NCBI GenBank assembly: GCA_005879315.1 | Contig: VBLC01000033.1 | Coordinates: 124,001-188,000 of the forward strand | Length of the DNA stretch: 64,000 bases | Source of the DNA: Deltaproteobacteria bacterium | GTDB taxonomy: Bacteria > Myxococcota > Myxococcia > Myxococcales > 40CM-4-68-19 | Direction: 5' to 3' | Part shown: positions 44,330 through 52,605 of the stretch, piece after piece | Position numbering within the stretch: position 1 is the first letter of the stretch | How the letters are laid out: every line of letters begins with the position of its first letter | The notes under the pieces: model-generated | Told to the model about the DNA's origin: nothing | The model's database searches: none | Seen by the model: the letters and a program-made list of their open reading frames with translations, nothing else | Position numbers and translations under genes: made by a program

Positions 44330-45951
44330 TGCAGCGGACTTCCCTGCCGGATCGGATGCGGCTTCTCGCCTCTCGCGAGCGGCATTCCGTGGCCCGGGCC
44401 GACGATGTAGGGGCGGTAGCGGCCGTAGTCGAAGTGCGGCGAGTTGGCCGCCTCGTGGCAGCGCATGCACATGGGGGCGGTGACGTCCACCTGGATGTGC
44501 TCGGGAGGATCGGCGGCGTGCTCGCTGCCGGGGCCGTGGCAGGACTCGCACTGGACGTCGCGCCGTCCCACCCCGTGGCCGGAGACACCGGCGCCTCCGA
44601 ACTCGGTCTTGTCGATGCGGCAGACGCCGCCGGGTTGCTGCCATCCGGTCACGTGACATCGGATGCAGTCGAGGCTGAACTGCTTCTTCACATTCACCAA
44701 GGTGGCGTAGGCGTGGGAATGGCGGGTCTGCTCCCAGAACTGCGCCGCCTCTTGGTGGCATTTCACGCAACCGTTGACGCCCAGATAGAAGGGCTCTTTG
44801 CGGGCCGGAGGCGGGCAGGCGGGCGGCTGCTCCTTCGCTTCGGCGAGATTGAGTTCGGTCACCCTCTCGTCATAGGCATCGACGAGCTTTCGTGCGTCCG
44901 CATCCTCACCGGCTGCGGCGGTGAGCGGCAGGAAGGTCGCCACCGCGACGCTGCTTCCGGAAGGAGGCGCGGCGACCGGAGCAGAGGCGAGCGCCCTTTT
45001 GCGCTGCTCCAACTCGGCGATCTTCCCTTCCAGCTGCGCCCTGCGCTCCGGATAGATCTGAATCTGCGCGCGGAAGCGCTCGATGCGAGCGTCGAGGCCC
45101 TTCAGCTCCTCCTGCCGATCCTGCGCCGCCGGAGCGAGCACCAGCGGCCCCTTGCCGAGGTGCACGTCGACGCGCAGCAGGCTTTGCATGTGCCCCTCGA
45201 GCGCCAGAAGCGGAGGCGGACCGGGATCCTTGCGGTCCGGATCGACGGCGGGGTCGTCGCGGTGGCCGAGCACGACCAAGTCGACACCGGCCGCTTTCGC
45301 CGCAGGAAGAATCGCCTGGGCAGAGGTGAAGGCGACATCACCGCGCGGATGCAGGAGCAGCACGACGAGCCGCGCGCCCTGTTCGCGCAGCCCTCTGGCA
45401 CGAGCGGCGATGGTGGAAGCCGGATCCGCCTCGTGGCCGGCGGCGAAGATTCCCACGCCATTGACCAGGATCGACGCGCGCGCTCCTGTCACAGGCGCTG
45501 CGCCTGCATCGAGCAGCGGCACCTTTCCGGCAGTCTCTTTCGCGAAGGCGGCGCCCAGGGCGAGGTCGCGCTCGCCCACCGCTCGCGCGACGGCCCCGAG
45601 CAGTTCATCGCCCTGCGCCAAGGTGCGCGCCTTCAGCTGCCGCTGGGTCAGGAGCTGCGGCGCCGGCCGCGATGGCGTCTCGAAGAGCAAATCGCCTGCG
45701 TCGATGAAGATGAGCCCGGGGGTGTCCTTGCGCAGCTTGCGCACCAGGGCGACCGCCCGCGGCAGCCCACCGCGCTGGTCGGGCGAGCAGCCGCAGGGAA
45801 CGAGCTGCCCCGCCACCGAGGCGGAAAAGACCAATGTGAAAGTCGTTTCAGCCGTCGCCGCGGCAGGCGCCTCGCGGCAAGCCAGCGGCACGAGGAACAG
45901 GAAAACGCATTTTGTACAAATTGTACAAAATGCGCGGGGACGTCGGAGCAT
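44326..45951 (-). CDS. Tetraheme c-type cytochrome fused to a phosphoesterase-like domain
   Basis: 541 aa from ATG at 45951. A hydrophobic export signal ends near VPLACREAP. The N-terminal about 250 residues follow a 5'-nucleotidase/UshA-like fold (FTLVFSASVAGQLVPCGC; VVLGHRDD), but the DxH, GNHE and GHxH metal motifs are altered, so catalysis is doubtful. After a coiled-coil linker (AQLEGKIAELEQRKRAL) come four CxxCH heme motifs (CVKCH, CIRCH, CESCH, CMRCH). It is a periplasmic electron-transfer protein. The first codons, encoding MLRRPRAFCTICTKC, lie in a palindromic repeat. Confidence 0.82.
   Translation of the reverse strand: MLRRPRAFCTICTKCVFLFLVPLACREAPAAATAETTFTLVFSASVAGQLVPCGCSPDQRGGLPRAVALVRKLRKDTPGLIFIDAGDLLFETPSRPAPQLLTQRQLKARTLAQGDELLGAVARAVGERDLALGAAFAKETAGKVPLLDAGAAPVTGARASILVNGVGIFAAGHEADPASTIAARARGLREQGARLVVLLLHPRGDVAFTSAQAILPAAKAAGVDLVVLGHRDDPAVDPDRKDPGPPPLLALEGHMQSLLRVDVHLGKGPLVLAPAAQDRQEELKGLDARIERFRAQIQIYPERRAQLEGKIAELEQRKRALASAPVAAPPSGSSVAVATFLPLTAAAGEDADARKLVDAYDERVTELNLAEAKEQPPACPPPARKEPFYLGVNGCVKCHQEAAQFWEQTRHSHAYATLVNVKKQFSLDCIRCHVTGWQQPGGVCRIDKTEFGGAGVSGHGVGRRDVQCESCHGPGSEHAADPPEHIQVDVTAPMCMRCHEAANSPHFDYGRYRPYIVGPGHGMPLARGEKPHPIRQGSPLQ
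45906..45934. repeat. 29-bp perfect palindrome with two TTGTACAA boxes (copy A)
   Basis: Two 14-bp arms, CGCATTTTGTACAA and its reverse complement, flank a single A. Each arm carries TTGTACAA. It lies in the start of the tetraheme coding sequence, 17 bp inside the ATG. The adjacent sequence (TCCGACGTCCCCGC in the gene direction) matches the flank of the copy at 47574-47645. Strikingly A/T-rich for this genome. Confidence 0.8.
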
Positions 45952-46006
45952 CCCCGAGTGATAAACGCAGATGGCCGCCGTGGGAAGGCATGCTAGAAGC
46001 GCGGCC

Positions 46007-47149
46007 ATGCCCACGGGCGTCCAGCTCGGGCCGCTGCGGCTGCCCAACCGGTATTTCCTCGCGCCGCTGGCGGGCGTCTCCGACTGGCCCTTTCGGCTGC
46101 TCTGCCGCGAGATGGGCGCGGCCATCGCGCACACCGAGATGATCTCCAGTCATGGCTTGGTCAACGGCGGCGACCAGACCTTGAGCTATCTGGAGAGGCC
46201 GATGGAGGAGCGACCCTTCGCCATCCAGGTCTTCGGGCACGACCCCGACGTCCTCGCGCAGGGTGCGCGTATCGCAGTCGACCGGTATGGCCCCATCGAC
46301 GCCGTCGACATCAACATGGGCTGCCCCGTGAAGAAGGTCTGCTGCCACGGCGCGGGTGCGGCCCTCTTGCGCGATCCGCTGCTGGTCGAAAGGACCGTCC
46401 GCAAGGTGGTAGAGGCCGTCTCGCCGCTGCCGGTCACCGTCAAGCTGCGCGCCGGCTGGGACGAAGAGCATCGCAATGCTCTCGAGATCGCCTTGGCTTG
46501 CGAGCAGGGCGGCGCGCTCGCCGTGGGTCTGCATCCTCGCACTCGCGCACAGATGTACCGGGGCCGCGCCGACTGGGACTTGATCCGGCGGACGAAGGAG
46601 GCGGTCCACATCGCGGTCTGGGGCTCGGGCGATCTCTTCAGCGCCCAATCGGCCTTGCGCATGCTGCGTGAGACCGGAGCCGACGCTGCGCGCATCGCTC
46701 GCGGCGCCTGCGGGTATCCCTGGATCTTCCGCGAGCTGCTCGCCCTCGAGCGCGGCGAAACCGCGCCCGAAGTGACACTGGAGGAGTGGCGCGAGACCAT
46801 CCTCCGCCATCTGCGGATGGCCATCGAGGACAAGCAGGGGAAGCATCGCCTGCATCGACCCGAGGGCGCGCCGCGGCCACGCGCGTACCGCGACAACGGC
46901 GGGCATGTGCACCGCGAGCTCGAGGAGCGCGAAGCGGAGCTGGCCGCGGTGCGCGAGATGCGCAAGCACCTCCTCTGGTACACCCGAGGCCGCCGCGGCG
47001 GCCTCGCCTTCCGCCGGATGGCGTCCGAGCTGTACACCTACGCGGACGTGAACGCCGCCCTCGATCGCTTCTTCCCCGAGGACGGCTCCGTCCCGGCCGA
47101 AGTACGCGACGAGCCTCCGAGCGCCCGCGAGCTGACCGCGGAGGACTAG
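46007..47149 (+). CDS. dusB: tRNA-dihydrouridine synthase, DusB type
   Basis: 380 aa from ATG at 46007. A flavin-binding TIM barrel begins LRLPNRYFLAPLAGVSDWPFR. The catalytic Cys106 lies in DINMGCPVKKVCCHGAG, and KLRAGWDEEHRN and LHPRTRAQMYRGRADWDLI match the family. The usual Arg/Asn-rich loop after the Cys is replaced by CCHGAG. The C-terminal helical domain (TLEEWRETILRHLRMAIEDKQG) completes it. It reduces uridines in tRNA with FMN and NADPH. Divergent from the tetraheme gene, with 55 bp between the starts. Confidence 0.93.
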   Translation: MPTGVQLGPLRLPNRYFLAPLAGVSDWPFRLLCREMGAAIAHTEMISSHGLVNGGDQTLSYLERPMEERPFAIQVFGHDPDVLAQGARIAVDRYGPIDAVDINMGCPVKKVCCHGAGAALLRDPLLVERTVRKVVEAVSPLPVTVKLRAGWDEEHRNALEIALACEQGGALAVGLHPRTRAQMYRGRADWDLIRRTKEAVHIAVWGSGDLFSAQSALRMLRETGADAARIARGACGYPWIFRELLALERGETAPEVTLEEWRETILRHLRMAIEDKQGKHRLHRPEGAPRPRAYRDNGGHVHRELEEREAELAAVREMRKHLLWYTRGRRGGLAFRRMASELYTYADVNAALDRFFPEDGSVPAEVRDEPPSARELTAED

Positions 47150-47557
47150 TTACGAGGGCGGCGCCCGCGATCTCGCGGCATTCAACACGCCCGCCGCCCG
47201 GCCATACCAGCTGAGCTCCTCCGGCGTTCCCGGCAGCTCGCCTCCGTATGATTGGTAGCGAAGGCGGACTTCCTCGATGGGCATGTCCCATGGATCTGGC
47301 AGCTTCTTCTTCGGCGGAGGCGGCGGACGCGGCTTCTCGACCCGGAGATGGATGCCGGGAGGGAAATTCTCGGGCGTCGGCTCTGACGGCCGCGGCCGAT
47401 GCTCCTGCAGAAACTCCAGATCCTCGATGCTGACGAGAGCCACCAGGACACGTCCGTGCAGCGTCATGACCACCCGGTCCTGACGGTACGCGACCGCGTT
47501 CTTGATCTGCGCAATGCACCTGCGGAAGTCCGTCGCCGTCACATGCATTTCAGCCAT
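47150..47557 (-). CDS. Phd/YefM-like antitoxin-type protein with Pro-rich extension
   Basis: 135 aa from ATG at 47557, with GGAGG at good spacing. The N-terminal MHVTATDFRRCIAQIKNAV, then DRVVMTLHGRVLVALVSIEDLEFLQE, is the Phd-like dimer/DNA-binding fold. The C-terminal half begins with EKPRPPPPPKKKLPD and differs from known toxin-binding tails. No toxin gene sits next to it: dusB is convergent and moxR divergent. A stand-alone regulator is possible. Confidence 0.65.
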   Translation of the reverse strand: MAEMHVTATDFRRCIAQIKNAVAYRQDRVVMTLHGRVLVALVSIEDLEFLQEHRPRPSEPTPENFPPGIHLRVEKPRPPPPPKKKLPDPWDMPIEEVRLRYQSYGGELPGTPEELSWYGRAAGVLNAARSRAPPS

Positions 47558-47573
47558 GCCCACCATCCTCCCA

Positions 47574-47645
47574 CAGGGGTCCGACATCCCCGCCGGCGCC
47601 AGCGGGCATTTTGTACAAAATGACCTCGGTCGCGTCGGACCCCTG
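47574..47645. repeat. Palindromic repeat (copy B) between Phd-like gene and moxR
   Basis: Outer arms CAGGGGTCCGAC (47574-47585) and GTCGGACCCCTG (47634-47645) are exact inverted repeats. Between them lies the perfect 16-bp palindrome CATTTTGTACAAAATG (47607-47622), and TCCGACATCCCCGC matches copy A. It sits in the 138-bp divergent promoter region, so it may be an operator, a hairpin, or both. Confidence 0.78.
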
Positions 47646-47695
47646 GGGTGGGGGAGGGGCGGGCGGAGGAAGCTTCTGACGGATCGGCTGTTTTG

Positions 47696-48733
47696 ATGCT
47701 AGCCTCGGACGGCTCGGAGGAACCGTACACAGTGCCCGCACAGCCTGCCGCCGACATCAGGCTCCTCAACGACCGCATCCAGCAGGAATCGTCGTTTGTC
47801 GATGCGCTCTTCGCGCAGGCGGGGCAAGTCATCGTCGGGCAGAAGCAGATGATCGAGAGGCTGCTCATCGGCCTCATCACCGGCGGGCATGTGCTGCTCG
47901 AGGGAGTGCCGGGGCTCGCGAAGACCCTGACCGTCAAGACGCTCGCCGATTGCCTGCAGCTCTCCTTCAAGCGCATCCAGTTCACGCCCGACCTGCTGCC
48001 TGCCGACCTGATTGGCACGCAGATCTACCAGCCGCAGACGCAGAGCTTCACGGTCAAGAAGGGGCCGCTCTTCGCCAACCTCATCCTCGCCGACGAGATC
48101 AACCGCGCCCCTGCCAAGGTGCAGAGCGCGCTGCTCGAATCGATGCAGGAGCGGCAGGTGACCATCGGCGATCAGACCTTCATCCTGCCCGCGCCCTTCC
48201 TGGTGATGGCGACGGAGAACCCCATCGAGCAGGAGGGGACCTATCCTCTGCCCGAGGCGCAAGTCGATCGGTTCATGCTCAAGGTCCGGGTCGGCTATCC
48301 GACCCGGTCTGAAGAGCTGCAGATCATGGACCGCGTCGCCGGCCGCGAGCTCCCCCGCCCGAATGCGGTGGTCTCGCCCGAACAGCTCCGGAATGCCCAG
48401 CAGGTGGTGGGCGACATCTATATCGACCCCAAGGTGAAGGAGTACATCGTCAGCGTCGTGCTGGCCACGCGCGATGCGCCGGCGAGCGGGCTCAAGGAGC
48501 TGGCCGGGTACATCGATTACGGCGCCTCGCCGCGCGCGAGCATCTATCTCAACCTGGCAGCGCGCGCGCACGCGTTCCTCAGGCATCGCGGCTTTGTGAC
48601 ACCCGAGGACGTCAAGGCCGTCGCCTACGACGTGCTCCGCCACCGCGTCTCGCTCACCTACGAGGCGGAGGCAGAGAACCTCACCAGCGAGAAGATCATC
48701 CAGCGCATCCTGGAGAAGATCGAGGTTCCGTAG
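47696..48733 (+). CDS. moxR: MoxR-family AAA+ ATPase
   Basis: 345 aa from ATG at 47696. Walker A GVPGLAKTLT, Walker B ANLILADEINRAPAKVQSALL, and the MoxR signature EAQVDRFMLKVRVGYP, then DYGASPRASIYLNLAARAHAF. MoxR ATPases act with VWA proteins as chaperones in complex assembly. It heads a train of overlapping genes (DUF58, Bat proteins) that reads through to an HD hydrolase at 56665. The TAG overlaps the DUF58 GTG by 1 nt. Confidence 0.95.
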   Translation: MLASDGSEEPYTVPAQPAADIRLLNDRIQQESSFVDALFAQAGQVIVGQKQMIERLLIGLITGGHVLLEGVPGLAKTLTVKTLADCLQLSFKRIQFTPDLLPADLIGTQIYQPQTQSFTVKKGPLFANLILADEINRAPAKVQSALLESMQERQVTIGDQTFILPAPFLVMATENPIEQEGTYPLPEAQVDRFMLKVRVGYPTRSEELQIMDRVAGRELPRPNAVVSPEQLRNAQQVVGDIYIDPKVKEYIVSVVLATRDAPASGLKELAGYIDYGASPRASIYLNLAARAHAFLRHRGFVTPEDVKAVAYDVLRHRVSLTYEAEAENLTSEKIIQRILEKIEVP

Positions 48734-49620
48734 TGGCCGCGCCGGCAGATCTGATCCGCAAGATCCGGCGCATCGAGATCACCACCCGCCGCGCCGTGCA
48801 GGACACGCTGGCGGGCGGGTACCATTCGGTCTTCAAGGGCCGCGGCATGGCCTTCAGCGAAGTGCGGCCCTACCAGCCCGGCGATGAGATCCGCGCCATC
48901 GACTGGAACGTCACCGCTCGCATGGGCGAGCCGTTCGTCAAGGTCTTTACCGAGGAGCGCGAGCTGACGGCGCTGGTCGCGGTCGATCGCTCGGCCTCGC
49001 AGGAGGCGGGATTCGCGGCGCAGGCCAAGGCGGAAGTGTGCGCGGAGATCGTGGCGCTCTTGATCTTCTCCGCGCTGGAGAACGGCGATCGCGCCGGGCT
49101 TCTGCTCTTCACCGACCGCATCGAGCGTTACGTACCGCCGCGCAAAGGCAAGAAGCACGGGCTGCGGCTCATCAGCGAGGCGCTCGCCTTCCAGCCGGCG
49201 GGTCGCGGCACCGATCTCGCGGCGGCACTCGGGCATCTGACCACGGCGCAGCGGAGGCGCGCGGTCGTCTTCGTCGTGAGCGACTTCCTCGCCGATGGCT
49301 ACGAGAGCGCGCTGGCCGTGCTCTCGCGGCGGCACGACGTGGTCCCCGTGGTCGTCAGCGATCCCGTCGAGGAAGAGCTTCCGCTGCTGCGCGGGCTTTG
49401 GCCCTTGCTCGATGCCGAGAGCGGCGAGACCGTGCTTCTCGACCTCTCCGACCCACAGACGCGCAGCGCCTACTCGCTCTACGCGCGCGAACGAGCGGAG
49501 AAGCGCGACCGGATTTTCCGCAAGCTCTCCCTGGAAGCGGTGCGGGTGCGACCTGGAGACGACTACGTCGCACCGCTCGCTGCTCTCTTTCGCGCCCGGT
49601 CGCGGAGGCGGCCGGCGTGA
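48733..49620 (+). CDS. DUF58 protein (VWA-related)
   Basis: 295 aa. It has the DUF58 signature VRPYQPGDEIRAIDWNVTAR, then a VWA-like core with LVAVDRSASQEAGF. Here the MIDAS-like DRSAS is only partly standard. Strands such as VVFVVSDFLADGYESALAVL follow. It is usually the second gene of MoxR operons and acts with the ATPase. GTG start at 48733; stop overlaps the next gene's GTG (GTGA). Confidence 0.92.
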   Translation: MAAPADLIRKIRRIEITTRRAVQDTLAGGYHSVFKGRGMAFSEVRPYQPGDEIRAIDWNVTARMGEPFVKVFTEERELTALVAVDRSASQEAGFAAQAKAEVCAEIVALLIFSALENGDRAGLLLFTDRIERYVPPRKGKKHGLRLISEALAFQPAGRGTDLAAALGHLTTAQRRRAVVFVVSDFLADGYESALAVLSRRHDVVPVVVSDPVEEELPLLRGLWPLLDAESGETVLLDLSDPQTRSAYSLYARERAEKRDRIFRKLSLEAVRVRPGDDYVAPLAALFRARSRRRPA

Positions 49621-50537
49621 TCGCGCTCGTTCTCGCCGCTGCCGCTGCGCTGCCGGAAGCCGCGCCTCTCTCCGTCGATGCGCGCGTCGCGCCCGAGGAG
49701 GTGACACTCGGCGAGCACATCAAGCTCGAGCTGTCCGTGGAGCACGACGCGCGCGACGTCTACTCGCTGGATTCCTTCGATCCGGCGCCGCTCGCCGTCC
49801 CGCCCGACGCGCCCCCGCCGCAGGCGCGCCGCGAGGAGCTGGCCGGGGGTCGGGTGAAAACGACTTTCGTTCTCCAGCTCACCGACTACACGACGGTCGA
49901 GCCCCGCCTTCCGGATCTGCTGCTGCACGTCACCGGACCGGACGGCGCGCGGCAGCTGACGGTGCGCGGCCGGCCCTTGAAGTTCCGCAGCCTGGTGCGG
50001 GAAGAGGGCCAGGGGGCGCCTGACCGCGCCCACCACGGACCGAAGCCGCCGGTGCCGCTGATGGTGCGCAGCTTCCTCTGGCTCTTCATGCTGCTCGGCC
50101 TCGCTGCTGCCATCGCCGCGGTGCTGTGGCTGCGGCGGCTGCGCAAGCGGCGGCAAGAGGACGAGCAGCGGGCAGCGGCGGCGCTCGACCCCGACGAGGA
50201 AGCATTGCAGCGGCTGGCAGCCCTGCGCGCAGCGGCCCCCTGGAAGCGGGGCGATGGGCGGGCGGCGATCTTCGCGGTCTCCGAGATCGTCCGCGGTTAT
50301 CTGGGAGAGCGACTGCGATTCAATGCGCTCGACCTGACCAGCGTGGAATTCTTCGAAGAACTGCACCGCCGCCGCCTCCTGGGCCTCGACCTGGCCGAGC
50401 TGATCGAGGAAGTCCGCTGGGAGGACCTGGTGAAGTTCGCCAAGCTCGAGCCGAGCGCGGAGGAATGCCTGCGCGCCATCGCGCGCTCGGAGTCGATCGT
50501 CCACCACACGAGGCCGCAGCGGGCGGTGGCCGCATGA
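49617..50537 (+). CDS. BatD-like/DUF4381-type membrane protein
   Basis: 306 aa from GTG at 49617. A signal (VIALVLAAAAALPEAAP) precedes an Ig-like beta domain (LGEHIKLELSVEHDARDVYSL) and one membrane helix at about 140-160 (FLWLFMLLGLAAAIAAVLWL). The cytoplasmic tail ends in EEVRWEDLVKFAKLEPSAEECLRAI. The place and pattern match the BatD-like component between DUF58 and BatA. Role: partner of the Bat VWA proteins at the inner membrane. Confidence 0.8.
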   Translation: MIALVLAAAAALPEAAPLSVDARVAPEEVTLGEHIKLELSVEHDARDVYSLDSFDPAPLAVPPDAPPPQARREELAGGRVKTTFVLQLTDYTTVEPRLPDLLLHVTGPDGARQLTVRGRPLKFRSLVREEGQGAPDRAHHGPKPPVPLMVRSFLWLFMLLGLAAAIAAVLWLRRLRKRRQEDEQRAAAALDPDEEALQRLAALRAAAPWKRGDGRAAIFAVSEIVRGYLGERLRFNALDLTSVEFFEELHRRRLLGLDLAELIEEVRWEDLVKFAKLEPSAEECLRAIARSESIVHHTRPQRAVAA

Positions 50538-51547
50538 GCTTCGCGGCGCTCACGTTCGCCCATCCTTGGGCGCTCATCGGTCTCGCCGCCGCCGCCGCCG
50601 GGGCGTTCTTGCTGCGCAAACGGCGCCGCGAGCTGCCGCGCCTGGTGGTGCCGACGGCGCTCGCGGCCCGCTCGATCGCTCCTTCCCGCTGGGCGCGTCT
50701 CTGGTGGCTACCGGGGGCGCTCGTGATTGCGGCAATTGCGCTGACCAGCATCGGCCTCGCCGGGCCGCGGCTGCGTGCGAGCCGGCGGCAGGACCTGGCG
50801 GTAGAGGGGATCGACATCGTCGTCGCTTTCGACCTGTCGACCAGCATGCTGGCGGCCGACTTCCGTCCCAAGGACCGCATCACGGTGGCGAAGGAAGTGT
50901 TGAAGAACTTCATTGAGTCGCGGCAGAACGACCGGATCGGCCTGGTCGTCTTCGCCGGCGAGGCCTACACCCAGTGCCCGCTGACCCTGGATTATCGGGT
51001 CTTGGAAGAGCTCCTCGAGCAAGTGCGCACCGGAGTCATCGTCGACGGCACCGCCATCGGAAATGCGCTGGCGACCGCCGTCAATCGACTGCGCGAATCC
51101 GACGCGAAGAGCCGCGTGATCATCCTCATCACCGACGGCGACAACAATGCCGGCAACATCTCTCCATTGCAGGCGGCGCAGATCGCGAAGGAACTGGGGA
51201 TCAAGGTCTATACGATTCTCATCGGAAAGGGCGGACGAGTCCCCTATCCGACCGGCACCGATCTCTTCGGCCGCACCACCTACGAGCAGGTCGAGATCGA
51301 CGTCAATCCCGAGCTGCTGCAGCAGATCGCCAAAGCGACCGGCGGCGCCTATTACGCCGCCACCGACAAGGAATCGCTCGAGCGCGGGCTCCGCTCGGTG
51401 CTCGACGCGCTGGAGAAGAGCAAGATCTACGAGGCCAGCGGCACCACCCGCTACGACGAGTGGTACGCGCGCTTCTTCTTGCCGGCGGCGCTGCTCGGCC
51501 TCCTCGGACTGGGCCTGCGCTCCTCGCGGCTGCAGGGCGCGCCATGA
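50534..51547 (+). CDS. batA: BatA, VWA-domain membrane protein
   Basis: 337 aa. N-terminal BatA-type helices (ALTFAHPWALIGLAAAAAGAFLL; LWWLPGALVIAAIALTSIGL), then a VWA domain with MIDAS DLSTSM and DGTAIGNALATAVNRL, and LITDGDNNAG. A C-terminal helix (WYARFFLPAALLGLLGLGL) closes it. Metal-dependent adhesion in the Bat complex. Its ATG overlaps the previous TGA, and its stop overlaps the batB start. Confidence 0.92.
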   Translation: MSFAALTFAHPWALIGLAAAAAGAFLLRKRRRELPRLVVPTALAARSIAPSRWARLWWLPGALVIAAIALTSIGLAGPRLRASRRQDLAVEGIDIVVAFDLSTSMLAADFRPKDRITVAKEVLKNFIESRQNDRIGLVVFAGEAYTQCPLTLDYRVLEELLEQVRTGVIVDGTAIGNALATAVNRLRESDAKSRVIILITDGDNNAGNISPLQAAQIAKELGIKVYTILIGKGGRVPYPTGTDLFGRTTYEQVEIDVNPELLQQIAKATGGAYYAATDKESLERGLRSVLDALEKSKIYEASGTTRYDEWYARFFLPAALLGLLGLGLRSSRLQGAP

Positions 51548-52605
51548 CCGGCATCCAGACCACCATTCTCGGGCTGCACTTGCGCATCCTCTCGCCGGTC
51601 TGGCTCTGGCTCGCGCCGCTGGGGATCGTTCTCGGTGTGCTCGCGGCGTGGCGCTCGATGCAGCGGCAGGCGCAGGCGCAAGCGCTGGTCCCGGAGCAAC
51701 GAAGACCGCAAATTCTAAGGTACGGAGGAGCCGCGCAGGGGACGCTGCGCGGATCGCTCCTCGGCGCGGGGCTCTTCTTCCTCTTTCTCGCCGCGGCTGG
51801 ACCGCAGTGCGGCGAGCGCACCGAGCTGGTCAAGCGCAGCGGTATCGATCTGGTCATCGCTCTCGACGCCTCGAACAGCATGCTGGCTCGCGACGTCAAA
51901 CCCTCCCGACTCGATCGCGCCAAGCTCGAGGTGACCGCGCTCCTCGAGCGGCTCAAGGGCGACCGGGTCGGCCTGGTGGTCTTCGCCGGAGAGGCCTTCG
52001 TGCAGTGCCCGCTCACGACGGACTACAGCGCGGCGCGGCTCTTCCTCCGCGCCGTCGAGCCGGCCGCGATGCCGCAGCAGGGGACGGCCATCGCCAGCGC
52101 GCTGCTCGAGGCCAAGCGCGTGCTCGACGGCGGCAGCCGCGGGTCCGCGGCCCGGGCGGTCCTGCTCATCACCGACGGCGAGGACCAGCAGGGGGACGCG
52201 CTCAAGGCCGCCGGGGAGCTGGGGGAGAGCGGCATCCGCGTCTATGCCGTGCCGGTCGGAACCGAGGCAGGCGAGCCGATTCCCCTCACCGACAAGAACG
52301 GCAGCGTCATCGGCTACAAGAAGGATCGGGAAGGCAAGACGGTGCTCACCCATACCGACGTCGCCGGCCTGCGCGAGCTGGCTGCGCGGGGCGGCGGCAT
52401 CGCGCTGCGCGGGTCGGGGACGGAGCTGGGCGTGCTGGAGCTGCTTCCCGAGCTGGACAAGCTGCAGAAGGGAGAGCTCGAGTCGCGGCTCTCGGTGCAG
52501 TACGACGACAAGTACATCTGGTTCGCCTGGCCGGCCTTCGCCCTGCTCTGCTTGGGCGCGGCGCTGGGCGAGGGCGCGCTGTTGCGCAGGCGGAGCGCGG
52601 CATGA
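51544..52605 (+). CDS. batB: BatB, VWA-domain membrane protein
   Basis: 353 aa paralogue of BatA. Hydrophobic helices near the N-terminus (VWLWLAPLGIVLGVLAAW) precede a VWA domain with intact MIDAS DASNSM, QGTAIASALLEAKRVL, and LITDGEDQQGDAL, and a C-terminal helix (WFAWPAFALLCLGAALG). Paired BatA/BatB is the normal state in Bat operons. Both joins are ATGA overlaps. Confidence 0.92.
   Translation: MTGIQTTILGLHLRILSPVWLWLAPLGIVLGVLAAWRSMQRQAQAQALVPEQRRPQILRYGGAAQGTLRGSLLGAGLFFLFLAAAGPQCGERTELVKRSGIDLVIALDASNSMLARDVKPSRLDRAKLEVTALLERLKGDRVGLVVFAGEAFVQCPLTTDYSAARLFLRAVEPAAMPQQGTAIASALLEAKRVLDGGSRGSAARAVLLITDGEDQQGDALKAAGELGESGIRVYAVPVGTEAGEPIPLTDKNGSVIGYKKDREGKTVLTHTDVAGLRELAARGGGIALRGSGTELGVLELLPELDKLQKGELESRLSVQYDDKYIWFAWPAFALLCLGAALGEGALLRRRSAA

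Noticed and set aside
41873..44410. Plus-strand 845-aa frame
   Set aside because: Antisense to the MltD-like and hydrolase genes; no start context or domain.
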